Assembly (NCBI RefSeq): GCF_021462225.1
Contig: NC_061798.1
Coordinates: 22,218,820 to 22,282,819 of the forward strand
DNA: 64,000 nucleotides
Direction: 5' to 3'
Origin: Girardinichthys multiradiatus
Taxonomy: Eukaryota > Chordata > Actinopteri > Cyprinodontiformes > Goodeidae
Position 1 is the stretch's first letter; each line of letters opens with the position of its first letter. The position numbers and the translations under genes were made by a program. This document shows, in pieces, positions 33,220-43,760 of the stretch. The notes beneath the pieces are model-generated. The model did not search any database and had not been told where the DNA came from. It worked only from the letters and a program-made list of their open reading frames with translations.

Positions 33220-34812
33220 ACCTTTCCCCTCTACTGTGGCAAAGGCTTTTAAATCTTTAGTGCACATGCGAGCAATTTTGTTGGTCAGATGAGACTTGAC
33301 ACATGATGGTACTTTTTGTTTGACGAATGAAGAGATGCAGGGCTGATTCAATCCAGAATCTGCCTTACAAGTGTCCCTTAATCACTGGTGAACTTGATTA
33401 CAGCTAAACACGTTTTACAAGCAGCAGACTGCGTATTAACACTGCTGCATTCAACTCTCCTGAACTTCGGTAATATTTGCGACTTTCCTGTCAGCTACTT
33501 CTGACTTTACGTTACAAATCCAATTTTACCACGTCCAGTTCTCCACCTGCCTTTGCTCTCTCCATTCTGAAGCCGGTGGAAAACATCGATCAAAAGCACT
33601 GTTGGCTTGTGGGTCGTGTAGGTTGTTTGACTCGCATTATAGTATAGGCTTCTTGGAAAAAAAACTACACAATGGCGGCGTCGAGCCAAGTTTTTTTTTC
33701 TTAAAGTTTATAACAAAGTCTCAGTTTTACATTTCCAAAGACAATTGTTCCTAGTTTGTTTTCCCTCCTATTGGTTAGTTCCCGCTCCCGTTCAAGTTTT
33801 ATCCTGTACCATCCCAATCACGTGATCTTTACTAATGCTGTCTCCCGTGAATCCCGTGACCCGTGGGATTCCCGAAAAAATGTCAGCCTCTAATTTAAAG
33901 CAGGAAACTCACATCAGGATTTGATGTGAGTTTCACAAGTGGCAATTAGAGACAGCTAGAGGACTGGGTCATAGCATCTCCAAAGCTGTAGCTCCTGTGT
34001 GGTGTTTCTGGTCTGCATTGGTCAGTATCTGTTGATAGTGGTCCAAAGAAGGAACTATAGTGAACCAGTGACAGGGTCATCCATGTGGGTAGGAAACAAA
34101 TACTGTGGTCTGAGTCAACAGACAAACTATTATAACTCACATTGCTGAAGATGTTAATGCTGGATCTGATTGAAATGTATCAGAAGACAACACACATTAC
34201 AGTTAGTTTACATAATGCTGATGAGCTAGTGCACTTACCTGCGAACCCACGATGCATTGTAGGAATAAGCAGGCAGAGACAACATGATTATTGTTGGTTT
34301 GATTCATACAACCCAGCTAAATCTTGTGTCTGACCATGTACACCTTGGAAGCAGTATTTCTGGATGTCCCTGGCCTCTTTTAGCTAGATAAAACTTGCAA
34401 ATTGTTTGGAAATGCTTTAAGGAGTGCAATAAGGAGTCTGAGGAGTAGACCTAACCTTCTTATTCCCCAGACCTCATTCCAATCAAGCATCTGTGGGATG
34501 TGCTGTGAAAACAATTCCACTCCAGGGAGACGTTTCCTCACAACTTAAAATATCTGCTGCTAAAATCTTGGTGCCAGATATCACATCACACCTTCAGGAG
34601 TGTATTGGACTCCAGGACTCAATGGCTCAGGGATAATTTGGCCGCAAAAGGGAGACCAACACACTATTTGGCAGGTGGTCATAATGTTATGCTTTATGTG
34701 TATATAGGGAGTTTGTGACCAATATCATTTAGGGAAACCCTTTTAATGTGCTCATCCATTTGTAGATTCCTCAAAGAAAATGGACTGACTGTAAATGTGT
34801 TTTCCTGGACAG

Positions 34813-35190
34813 TACACCAGAGCCAGCCCAAGCCAAAAGCAAAGTAATCAGGTACATTGGGCCCCAAAACCATAAGGGGGGCCCCAAGACCACAAGCCAG
34901 GTTTACAAATGCACTTCGTGCAAAACGCATGCCGTGATATTTGATATGTAAAAAATTGTTTTGTTAATTTAAGTTAGTCATACCATTTTCTTAGTCAAAT
35001 ATTTTGTTGCTCAGCTGTTTTTATTCTCCATTCTTTCACATGGTAGAATTATCTAAGCTACAAAGGACAAACTATAAAACGGGTTGTATTAGATGTATAA
35101 TGCATAAACAGCTGGATCATACAAAGGGGATATTAGAACTGAATTCTGTTTAGGGCCTTTATGCGGTCTTGGACCTCGGCACTGGTGTAC
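34813..35190. mobile_element. MITE-like element with GTACACCAG ends
   Basis: Imperfect inverted ends, GTACACCAGAGCCAGCCCAAG at left and its counterpart GTACACCAGTGCCGAGGTCC (complement of 35171-35190) at right, enclose about 340 bp of non-coding sequence including GGGGGCCCC. No transposase or clear target duplication was found. Confidence 0.5.
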
Positions 35191-36043
35191 ACAATGATTT
35201 AAAAAGCTGTTATTTAAGTTATGGGCCCGATTTGATAATCCTGTGGAGTGTAACTGTCAAATAATTTACATATTAGTCACAGGATTTTAGCCACAAAGAT
35301 GTGAGTGGAACGTACTTGCCAGTTCCACATTCAGGGGAAAATGGCACAGCATGACATTTTGATTGAAATTGGACACAGAGCAAAGGCAAAGAGCTGTTCT
35401 CTAGTCTTTTAATTCACATGACTTCCCTAATGTCATTGTGACAGAATCTTAAAGAGTGGGTTAGACAGTGATCCAATCCCATGGTACTTCAAAGGCTATA
35501 TCATTCCTTTGATGTTGAAAATCAACTTTAAAGGAGGATATAATTATATAAGTCAGTGGATTCAAATTCACAAAACTCCCATGATGGTACAGGACAGGTC
35601 AGCTAATGAAATGAAACTTCTCTGAGGTCACTAAATGGTGATTAATTCATGCTATATAAAAAAGGGATTATAAAGAAAAAGGGAAAAAAACATGATGTAG
35701 AAACTCCAATGTGCTCTTACACTTGTGTGAAATCTTTGTCCTTTAGTTTCCCAACTTTGGTAAATACATATTTATGATATATATTTCTAGGCAATTGCTA
35801 TTATTTGCTTTAAAATACATTGGATGATTGCAAGCCTATGTATCCAGGTTACACTTCACCTTATGACATCTTATGGTAAGTCATTTTAATGTTAGTGGTC
35901 TGACATTTCTGAAAAATCAATCAGACTCACTTCATAACTAGTTTGTCACCTATACAACAACATGTGATAGTCAGTTTATTTATTTATTTATTTGACTAGT
36001 TTGTTGTAAATCGTTCTTTCAAAATGGACCCTCCCTAAAACTA
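35191..36043. other. Intergenic DNA, nothing recognised
   Basis: AT-rich unique-looking sequence with one TTTA microsatellite (about 35977-35994). No coding or mobile feature was seen. Confidence 0.5.
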
Positions 36044-37313
36044 CAGGGGTTGGACAATGAAACTGAAACACCTGTCATTTTAGTGTGGGAGGTTTAATGG
36101 CTAATTTGGACCAGCCTGGTAGCCAGTCTTCATTGATTGCACATTGCACCAGTAAGAGCAGAGTGTGAAGGTTCAATTAGCAGGGTAAGAGCACAGTTTT
36201 GCTCAAAATATTGAAATGCACACAACATTATGGGTGACATACCAGAGTTCAAAAGAGGACAAATTGTTAGTGCACGTCTTGCTGGCGCATCTGTGACCAA
36301 GACAGCAAGTCTTTGTGATGTATCAAGAGCCACGGTATCCAGGGTAATGTCAGCATACCACCAAGAAGGACGAACCTCATCCAACAGGATTAACTGTGGA
36401 CACAAGAGGAAGCTGTCTGAAAGGGATGTTCGGGTGCTAACCCGGATTGTATCCAAGACACATAAAACCACGGCTGCCCAAATCACGGCAGAATTAAATG
36501 TGCACCTCAACTCTCCTGTTTCCACCAGAACTGTCTGTCGGGAGCTCCACAGGGTCAATATACACGGCCGGGCTGCTATAAACAAACCTTTGGTCACTCA
36601 TGCCAATGCCAAACGTCGGTTTCAATGGTGCAAGGAGCGCAAATCTTGGGCTGTGGACAATGTGAAACATGTATTGTTCTCTGATGAGTCCACCTTTACT
36701 GTTTTCCCCACATCCGGGAGAGTTACGGTGTGGAGAAGCCCCAAAGAAGCGTACCACCCAGACTGTTGCATGCCCAGAGTGAAGCATGGGGGTGGATCAG
36801 TGATGGTTTGGGCTGCCATATCATGGCATTCCCTTGGCCCAATACTTGTGCTAGATGGGCGCGTCACTGCCAAGGACTACCGAACCATTCTTGAGGACCA
36901 TGTGCATCCAATGGTTCAAACATTGTATCCTGAAGGCGGTGCCGTGTATCAAGATGACAATGCACCAATACACACAGCAAGACTGGTGAAAGATTGGTTT
37001 GATGAACATGAAAGTGAAGTTGAACATCTCCCATGGCCTGCACAGTCACCAGATCTAAATATTATTGAGCCACTTTGGGGTGTTTTGGAGGAGCGAGTCA
37101 AGAAACATTTTCCTCCACCAGTATCACGTAGTGACCTGGCCACTATCCTGCAAGAAGAATGGCTTAAAATCCCTCTGACCACTGTGCAGGACTTCTATAT
37201 GTCATTCCCAAGACGAATTGACGCTGCATTGGCCGCAAAAGGAGGCCCTACACAATACTACTAAATTATTGTGGTCTAAAACCAGGTGTTTCAGTTTCAT
37301 TGTCCAACCCCTG
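36044..37313 (+). mobile_element. Complete DD36E (Incomer-like) Tc1/mariner transposon
   Basis: The element is 1270 bp with perfect 31-bp terminal inverted repeats (36044-36074 and 37283-37313, starting CAGGGGTTGGACAATG) and TA on both sides (36042-36043, 37314-37315). It contains one uninterrupted transposase frame. Size, short repeats and a DD36E catalytic spacing agree with the Incomer family described from ray-finned fish and a few other vertebrates. Nothing in the sequence shows damage, so it may be recently inserted and possibly still active. Confidence 0.93.
36230..37264 (+). CDS. DD36E Tc1/mariner transposase, intact (344 aa)
   Basis: This is the enzyme that would excise and reinsert the surrounding element. 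The first ATG of the frame (MGDIPEFKRGQIVSARLAGA) begins 186 bp inside the left end, and the TAA stop is 49 bp before the right end. Residues about 1-60 form a helix-turn-helix (KTASLCDVSRATVSRVM), then a basic hook (CGHKRKLS) and a second DNA-binding part to about 115. The catalytic core has FSDEST (first Asp, about 151), the QDDNAPIHTAR motif (second Asp, about 243) and SPDLNIIEPLW (Glu, about 280). Exactly 36 residues lie between second Asp and Glu. The GGGSVMVWAAIS box is present. It ends AKGGPTQYY, the usual C-terminus. No stop or shift was found. Activity is inferred only from integrity. Confidence 0.95.
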   Translation: MGDIPEFKRGQIVSARLAGASVTKTASLCDVSRATVSRVMSAYHQEGRTSSNRINCGHKRKLSERDVRVLTRIVSKTHKTTAAQITAELNVHLNSPVSTRTVCRELHRVNIHGRAAINKPLVTHANAKRRFQWCKERKSWAVDNVKHVLFSDESTFTVFPTSGRVTVWRSPKEAYHPDCCMPRVKHGGGSVMVWAAISWHSLGPILVLDGRVTAKDYRTILEDHVHPMVQTLYPEGGAVYQDDNAPIHTARLVKDWFDEHESEVEHLPWPAQSPDLNIIEPLWGVLEERVKKHFPPPVSRSDLATILQEEWLKIPLTTVQDFYMSFPRRIDAALAAKGGPTQYY

Positions 37314-37315
37314 TA

Positions 37316-37881
37316 CCTTTCCACTTGCAATTGTCTGTTGTGACATCACACAAGGTATGAGCAACTGTTCTTCCTATTTTTTCAGCAATCATTATGAACC
37401 ACATTGTTATAAACCATATGATCTGGCCAATCTGTTGCAATATAATGATCTTAAAATTCCAGGATGTTTTCTGCACCTAGCCCCACCATGGGGCTAAGTG
37501 CTAATAATAACATTATATAATCTCACACTATGTTATGCAGATGCTCTGTCAGCACTGGTGATGATGCGCTCATGAATGGATTGACCCATGCTGGTAATGG
37601 CTTTAAATGAAGCAGATCACAGGGCGTGATCCTCAAAATGTGCTTTTCGTTGATGTTTAGACCCACATTTAGATATGGCAACATGTCAAAAGAGTCAATG
37701 TAGTCACTGCTGACCCCGGCTGAAACATGAGAGGTTGAACCTTTTGCAACTCTAACATAACTTGAATGCCTCTAATGTTATGTCGAAAACCTGTCAAAAG
37801 TCAAATTTTCCACAGTGGTGTTAACTAATGCTAGCTGATCAGCTCAATTCGTATGCTTATGTTTATGCTTATGCCATGTTA
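37316..37881. other. Intergenic DNA between two Tc1 elements
   Basis: No gene or repeat was recognised in this stretch. Confidence 0.5.
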
Positions 37882-37883
37882 TA

Positions 37884-39492
37884 CAGGTCCTTCTCAAAAT
37901 ATTAGCATATTGTGATAAAGTTAATTATTTTCCATAATGTCATGATGAAAATTTAACATTCATATATTTTAGATTCATTGCACACTAACTGAAATATTTC
38001 AGGTCTTTTATTGTCTTAATACGGATGATTTTGGCATACAGCTCATGAAAACCCAAAAATCCTATCTCACAAAATTAGCATATTTCATCCGACCAATAAA
38101 AGAAAATTGTTTTTAATACAAAAATCGTCAACCTTCAAATAATCATGTACAGTTATGCACTCAATACTTGGTTGGGAATCCTTTGGCAGAAATGACTGCT
38201 TCAATGCGTCGTGGCATGGAGGCAATCAGCCTGTGGCACTGCTGAGGTCTTATGGAGGCCCAGGATGCTTCGATAGCGGCCTTTAGCTAATCCAGAATGT
38301 TGGGTCTTGAGTCTCTCAACGTTCTCTTCACAATATCCCACAGATTCTCTATGGGGTTCAGGTCAGGAGAGTTGGCAGGCCAATTGAGCACAGTGATACC
38401 ATGGTCAGTAAACCATTTACCAGTGGTTTTGGCACTGTGAGCAGGTGCCAGGTCGTGCTGAAAAATGAAATCTTCATCTCCATATAGCTTTTCAGCAGAT
38501 GGAAGCATGAACTGCTCCAGAATCTCCTGATAGCTAGCTGCATTGACCCTGCCCTTGATAAAACACAGTGGACCAACACCAGCAGCTGACATGGCACCCC
38601 AGACCATCACTGACTGTGGGTACTTGACACTGGACTTCTGGCATTTTGGCATTTCCTTCTCCCCAGTCTTCCTCCAGACTCTGGCACCTTGATTTCCGAA
38701 TGACATGCAGAATTTGCTTTCATCCGAAAAAAGTACTTTGGACCACTGAGCAACAGTCCAGTGCTGCTTCTCTGTAGCCCAGGTCAGGCGCTTCTGCCGC
38801 TGTTTCTGGTTCAAAAGTGGCTTGACCTGGGGAATGCGGCACCTGTAGCCCATTTCCTGCACACGCCTGTACACGGTGGCTCTGGATGTTTCTACTCCAG
38901 ACTCAGTCCACTGCTTCCGCAGGTCCCCCAAGGTCTGGAATCGGCCCTTCTCCACAATCTTCCTCAGGGTCCGGTCACCTCTTCTCGTTGTGCAGCGTTT
39001 TCTGCCACACTTTTTCCTTCCCACAGACTTCCCACTGAGGTGCCTTGATACAGCACTCTGGGAACAGCCTATTCGTTCAGAAATTTCTTTCTGTGTCTTA
39101 CCCTCTTGCTCGAGGGTGTCAATAGTGGCCTTCTGGACAGCAGTCAGGTCGGCAGTCTTACCCATGATTGGGTTTTGAGTGATGAACCAGGCTGGGAGTT
39201 TTAAAGGCCTCAGGAATCTTTTGCAGGTGTTTAGAGTTAACTCGTTGATTCAGATGATTAGGTTCATAGCTCGTTTAGAGACCCTTTTAATGATATGCTA
39301 ATTTTGTGAGATAGGAATTTTGGGTTTTCATGAGCTGTATGCCAAAATCATCCGTATTAAGACAATAAAAGACCTGAAATATTTCAGTTAGTGTGCAATG
39401 AATCTAAAATATATGAATGTTAAATTTTCATCATGACATTATGGAAAATAATGAACTTTATCTCAATATGCTAATATTTTGAGAAGGACCTG
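37884..39492 (-). mobile_element. Tc1-type transposon with 200-bp inverted repeats, copy 2
   Basis: This is the same family and orientation as the element at 30654-32255, with 200-bp inverted repeats (37884-38083 and 39293-39492) differing at about three positions. TA flanks both ends (37882-37883 and 39493-39494). At 1609 bp it differs from copy 1 by one 8-bp and one 1-bp indel and roughly twenty substitutions by eye, so the two insertions are recent relative to the other Tc1 relics here. Confidence 0.95.
38161..39165 (-). pseudogene. Tc1 transposase copy 2, one premature stop
   Basis: The frame is 335 codons including the final stop, with the same domains as copy 1: helix-turn-helix N-terminus, FSDESKF, HDLAPAHSA and SPDLNPIENLW. 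It has no frameshift, but a GAG codon of copy 1 reads TAG here (38289-38287), after RDSRPNILD, so translation would end at residue 292 and lose about 42 C-terminal residues. All three catalytic acids are before the stop, but the missing tail is conserved in the family, so function is unlikely. Confidence 0.92.
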
Positions 39493-39494
39493 TA

Positions 39495-40418
39495 TATCCA
39501 CCTCAGAAGCCAAGCAGAGTTTGAATTTTTTTTTTATCAGTATGCTCTTAAATAACTTCTAATTTAGAAAAATCTTGCAGTAGAAGTTCATACTTCAATA
39601 GCCATCTGTGTTTTTAATTTCTTACTACGCTTGTGTGTCAAACAAAACGGACCACTGGATAATATTTTTACCATGCTCTAGCTTTCGTGAAGCAATAAAT
39701 GCAGCAGGTCTTTCTTGTTTTCTCTGTGCAGCATGGTTGCAGTTGATTTCACTGAAATCCTCCCAACCACTCCCAGATTATCAGAAGTATTTACTCTAAG
39801 GTGTTATCAAAAGCCTGCATAACAGCACAGCTTCCTCCTTTCTGTTTTTTGTTTGTCTGCACGTGATGACACCAAAAAATGAAGAGGTCATTCAAAGCGA
39901 TATTCATACCGCAGGGATCAGTAAATCTATTGTTTCTGGCACAAGTTCACACTGCCTAGTGCTTAAAGTACACTAAAAACATATGGGGTTTTACTCTGAG
40001 ATTTACCCACAGTGTGTACTGCAACATACACAGCTCAAACATGCAATGTGTGGCAGTGGTGTTTGGAGTGTAACGTTTAAGGGGCTTTCTGCAGAAATAT
40101 GTCTGCATTATGCTATCTGTATACCAACTTCTTTAAAGTAAGCTCTAAAAGGAGAATTGAGATACACGACTCATAAAATGTTATATTTGAAGTGTAGGAC
40201 TATCATAAAAGAGGGATTTTCCAAATGTGGGATAAGATGGTATCCTCACTTAAATTAAATTAGGCTGCACACATGAGTGCAAAAAGACAGTTATGCTTTT
40301 TTGTAGGCTGCATGGCAGGAACATTTGCTTGTTTTTTTTTTTATGATATATAAAGTTCAGGATGTCATTCTTTTTAAATCGGTTTGTCCACAACCCAGAA
40401 TGCGGCTGCAAAAAAAAA
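39495..40418. other. Intergenic DNA, nothing recognised
   Basis: Unique-looking AT-rich sequence. A gapped T-run at about 40329-40341 and an A-run at 40411-40418 are the only simple features. Confidence 0.5.
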
Positions 40419-40762
40419 CAGTGGCTTGCAAAAGTATTTACACCCCTTAAACATTTTCACATTTAGTCAAATTGCAACCAGAAATGTCAGTATGTTTTAT
40501 TGGGATTTTATGTAATAGACCATCACAAAGTATTGCATAATTATAAAATGGAACACGGTTTTCAACATTTTCAACAAAGTGTGAAACACATTTGTATTTA
40601 AACCCTCTTTACCCTTAAACACCTTTACAAAATTGCTTTCTTTCATAATATGCACTACTTTGTGTTGCTTTTTTAACAAAAATCCCAAAGAAATACATAA
40701 ACATATGTGGATGTAACATGTCAAAATGTTTAAGGGGTATGAATATTTTCAGTGACCTACTG
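40419..40762. mobile_element. Tc1-derived MITE (344 bp)
   Basis: The element consists almost entirely of two inverted arms of about 150-170 bp. Ends are CAGTGGCTTGCAAAAGTATT at left and the complement of AATATTTTCAGTGACCTACTG at right, the end type of the common fish Tc1 family. There is no transposase sequence, so it could have moved only with help from a related element. Confidence 0.8.
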
Positions 40763-43600
40763 TGCAAGATGCTCACTATTTTAGTTCTTTTTTAAATTGT
40801 TTTAAGATGCTAAACCCAAAAGACCACACCTGTTGACCCGGGAGAGTGCGCTCTTGTGTTTAGCAGTAACAAAAGAATAAGGGTGTTGTAAAGTATCCAC
40901 AAGGAGCCCCTTTTTGAAGTCAACCTCGCCCTGACCCCTTTGTTGGGCCCCTAACCAACTCACTGGGGGGATCCAAATGCACTAAAAGCACAATACAGAA
41001 CGAGAGTGCTGCCACTGACGGGCTATGAAGCCCCCCCCCCCAATAAAACATGGTGACCTCGAGGCTAATTGAGAGCTCGTAGTTTGGGAGAAATTAAAAG
41101 CATCTGGTAGGGCCACCGCAGATTGTAAATTAAACTCATCTTTAATTAGAGCCTGGCTTACATGGCCAGGGAAAGTGTTCATTTCACATCTGTCAGCAGA
41201 GGTGCCATCAGGAAGCACAGAAATAGAAGAGTTAAATGACAATACTGGAATGGAAGGAATGATTTGTATGAAAGAACATATCTTCCCCCCTTTTTGTTTT
41301 TTTCTCTGTTTCCTTTTTAGCGATGTCGCTGAACTGCGGAAATCTTTGATGGTGCATCATTAGTTGCATCAGTCATACATAAGGCCTGTGTTCAACATTT
41401 GTTTGTCACTTTTTCACAAGAATCTTTGGATTTGCATCACATCACAGCCCAAAGCCTGTGTTCCCACACTGCGGACAATAAATTCCATATAGCTTGTTTG
41501 TTGGGTTTGTGAGTTTACCCGTTGCTGTTCACAAAATCCCCATACTTGCAGTAAAATAGCAAAGAAAAAACAGAGGAAAGGGTGGATAATTGCAAATAAC
41601 CCCAAAATTTGAATGTTCAAAGGCTGCGGAGGGTTGGAGTGATAATTTTGGCTGAAGCATCACCATAAACACTAATAAAATTAAGTGCGTCGGTGGGGAG
41701 GAGGAGGCGTGGCCAGGCATCCCTTTGAACAGACCCTGTGATCAGTTCCCCCTCTCAATTAGCGTATTGTCCACTTCTCCTTTCAGCTGGGAGGGAGGGG
41801 GCAGTCCCCCCCCTCCAGCTTCCCTTTGAAGTGATTATCCCTTTATCTCAAGCCTGAGCGAGGAATATCTTGGGGGACAATGGCAAATTAAAGCCCATAT
41901 GGAGAGAAGCGTGAATGTCTGTTTGTAGGCTCCAAGAGAAATGGCAAAAAAGAGAGAAATAAAAAGAGAAAGGAGGGAGAGAGTGAGAAAAGGAGTGGTA
42001 AACAGCATTATGCCCCTTGCAGATGTCAACGCATTCCCAGAAAAAAAGTAATTTAAAGCTGACACTTGTAGCAGAGAGAGTTTGGAGAAGCTGAAGGAAC
42101 TGTGAGGAACAGGGATTGAAGGGGATGGGGGGGGGGGGGGGGGGGGGGGGGGGATCTATCTACTCTGACAGATGGAGAAAGACAGAGAAGCAGGAATGGG
42201 AAGATAGAGGGATGAGTGCGAGAAGAAAGAGGAGTGCAGTTGTCAGCAGAATCAGATGGCGGTCAGGCAGACGGGCTTGAAGAAGATACAATTAAAGTGT
42301 GGATTTAAGACGTGCTTTGAAGTTGGACATGGTGTATAACAACCTTAAAGTTTGAGAAGCCAGCCATTCATCCTCTTGTTATGGCTTGTTAGAGGAGCAT
42401 TTCTGTTTAAAGACCCAATTTGAGCAAAATAAACTCTAATTTTAACTTTAGGGAAAGTCTTAATAAATCTTTGGTGACGATAAACAGGTGAGCTTGTCGA
42501 CAGACGGTAAAATAAGCAGAACCTTATGGTCATCCTTGATTGAGGTACTCATGAATAAAAGTGTGGGTGTGTGAACATGTGAGCGTTGGGGATCAATAAT
42601 TATTCTAACTTGCCCCTCTCCCTCTTTTTTCTTACAATCCTGTTTTTCGGTGGCTTAAAAGTTCAATAATGTGTAAAAACAATGCCTGTGATGCTTTGTC
42701 TAATCCGTTTTGGCTGCACTGAAACTCCATCTAATGTGTGCAAATGTTTGCCAAGCCAGACGGAGTTGGTGCGTGTCAGCGTGTCTGTCTTTCCAAGGTG
42801 TAATTCAGTTTGCACAGTTGCAGAAAAAACACCACTGGCATGCTACGCTGCATCCTTGTATTATCCCTCAGTGCATTTTACATTGCAATTTACAGGATAT
42901 CCCAGTTGTGCACGGCATCATAAGCACCTTATGCACCTTAATCCGTGACTTCAAGCAAAAAATGCTCCACATAACTCTAAAAACACTTGAAACAAAATAT
43001 TAAAAACCGAAGAAAAGACCTTTAAAAATATTCATTAAAATTTAAATACAAAAAGCAATTTCTACTGAGGAATAAATTAGGACACCCCCCACATTTAATA
43101 CCCAACGCTGTCAGGAAAAACAGAAACTGCAGTGAAATGAACATCAGTGGCCAGTGAGTTAAGTGGGACACAATCGCAATATGAAAGAAGAGCGTGTAAT
43201 ACTAATGAAATGTAAAGTGGTATTTTACTGCATATTAAAGCTACTGGGTTTTTAAACAAAACATTCCTTTTAATGTTGATTGGACTGGGACCTTTTTTTT
43301 TTTTTAGATGGGATCGATATTAGTGGCAACAATCCTGATCAGACCTTTTCCTAAACAAGTAAAAAAACATCTGATTTAGAACTGGTGGAGATACATGCTA
43401 GATTTAATTGAAACTGGGTTAACACTGGAAAATGCTGAAAACCAAAGAAAATTTTGTTTGCGATAATTTTCTTGATCCTTTTGGAATTAGTTTATCTTCT
43501 CTTCAGGTCTGGGTTGTGGTTATTTTCTAATAAGGGACTTTGCATTGAGGGTTGGCCTTGGTTTCATTTAAATGAATTTCGACAACAAAATCCCTAATGA
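40763..43600. other. Intergenic DNA with a possible conserved element
   Basis: No coding exon was recognised. About 41056-41200 is non-repetitive and rich in TAATTAG/ATTA homeodomain-type cores (for example GGCTAATTGAGAGC, CTTTAATTAGAGCC), like many vertebrate conserved non-coding elements. About 41700-42060 is purine/pyrimidine-skewed. The long G-run is listed separately. Confidence 0.4.
42127..42153. repeat. 27-base G homopolymer
   Basis: An uninterrupted run of 27 G on the plus strand, preceded by GGGGAT. Such runs are rare and can form quadruplexes; the length is also prone to sequencing error. Confidence 0.85.
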
Positions 43601-43760
43601 CCAGAGGTTGGTAGCACTACCAACCTCTTGAGTAGCACTACTTCATTTTATTTGTACTCACGTAGGAGTAAAAAGTAGTCATCCAAAAAAATTCAAGAGT
43701 CAAAAAGTATTCGGTAAAAAAATAACTAAAGTACTGAGTACTTGGGTAGTACTGTTTTCA
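43600..43760. repeat. Fish hAT-like MITE fragment (ACT/AGT-rich)
   Basis: ACCAGAGGTTGG followed by GTACTC, AGTAAAAAGTAGT and AAAGTACTGAGTACTTGGGT motifs resembles a widespread fish non-autonomous element. It includes a near-perfect hairpin at 43602-43625 (11-base arms around two bases). Ends are not clear. Confidence 0.45.

Larger units (their letters stand above)
30075..33892. mobile_element. hAT-type transposon (non-autonomous), carrying further insertions
   Basis: The inverted ends begin TAGAGG(G/C)TGACA and are followed inside by CCCATCCC/CTCCCG-rich subterminal repeats on both sides. The flanks ACTTAAAG (30067-30074) and ATTTAAAG (33893-33900) are an 8-bp target duplication with one mismatch, as hAT transposases make. 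No hAT transposase frame was found. Removing the Tc1 copy inside leaves about 2.2 kb. An AT-rich inner part (about 32400-32585) has its own inverted arms. Confidence 0.8.
29931..34700 (+). mobile_element. Old Tc1-type element, split by a hAT insertion
   Basis: The left piece (29931-30074) starts ACCGATCAGGCACAACATTA and the right piece (33893-34700) ends GGTGGTCATAATGTTATG...GTG, both flanked by TA (29929-29930 and 34701-34702). These are degraded inverted ends of one Tc1 family. The right piece keeps transposase fragments on the plus strand: GACTGGGTCATAGCATCTCC (33963-33982), CAGTGACAGGGTCAT (34067-34081) and a SPDLIPIKHLWDVL-like catalytic end (34467-34510). No open frame remains. The two halves are separated exactly by the hAT element at 30075-33892. 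Confidence 0.8.

Noticed and set aside
33904..33934. 13-base-arm hairpin next to the hAT right flank
   Set aside because: Short and inside a decayed Tc1 relic; likely leftover element structure.
36130..36597. 155-codon minus-strand frame
   Set aside because: Antisense shadow of the intact DD36E transposase.
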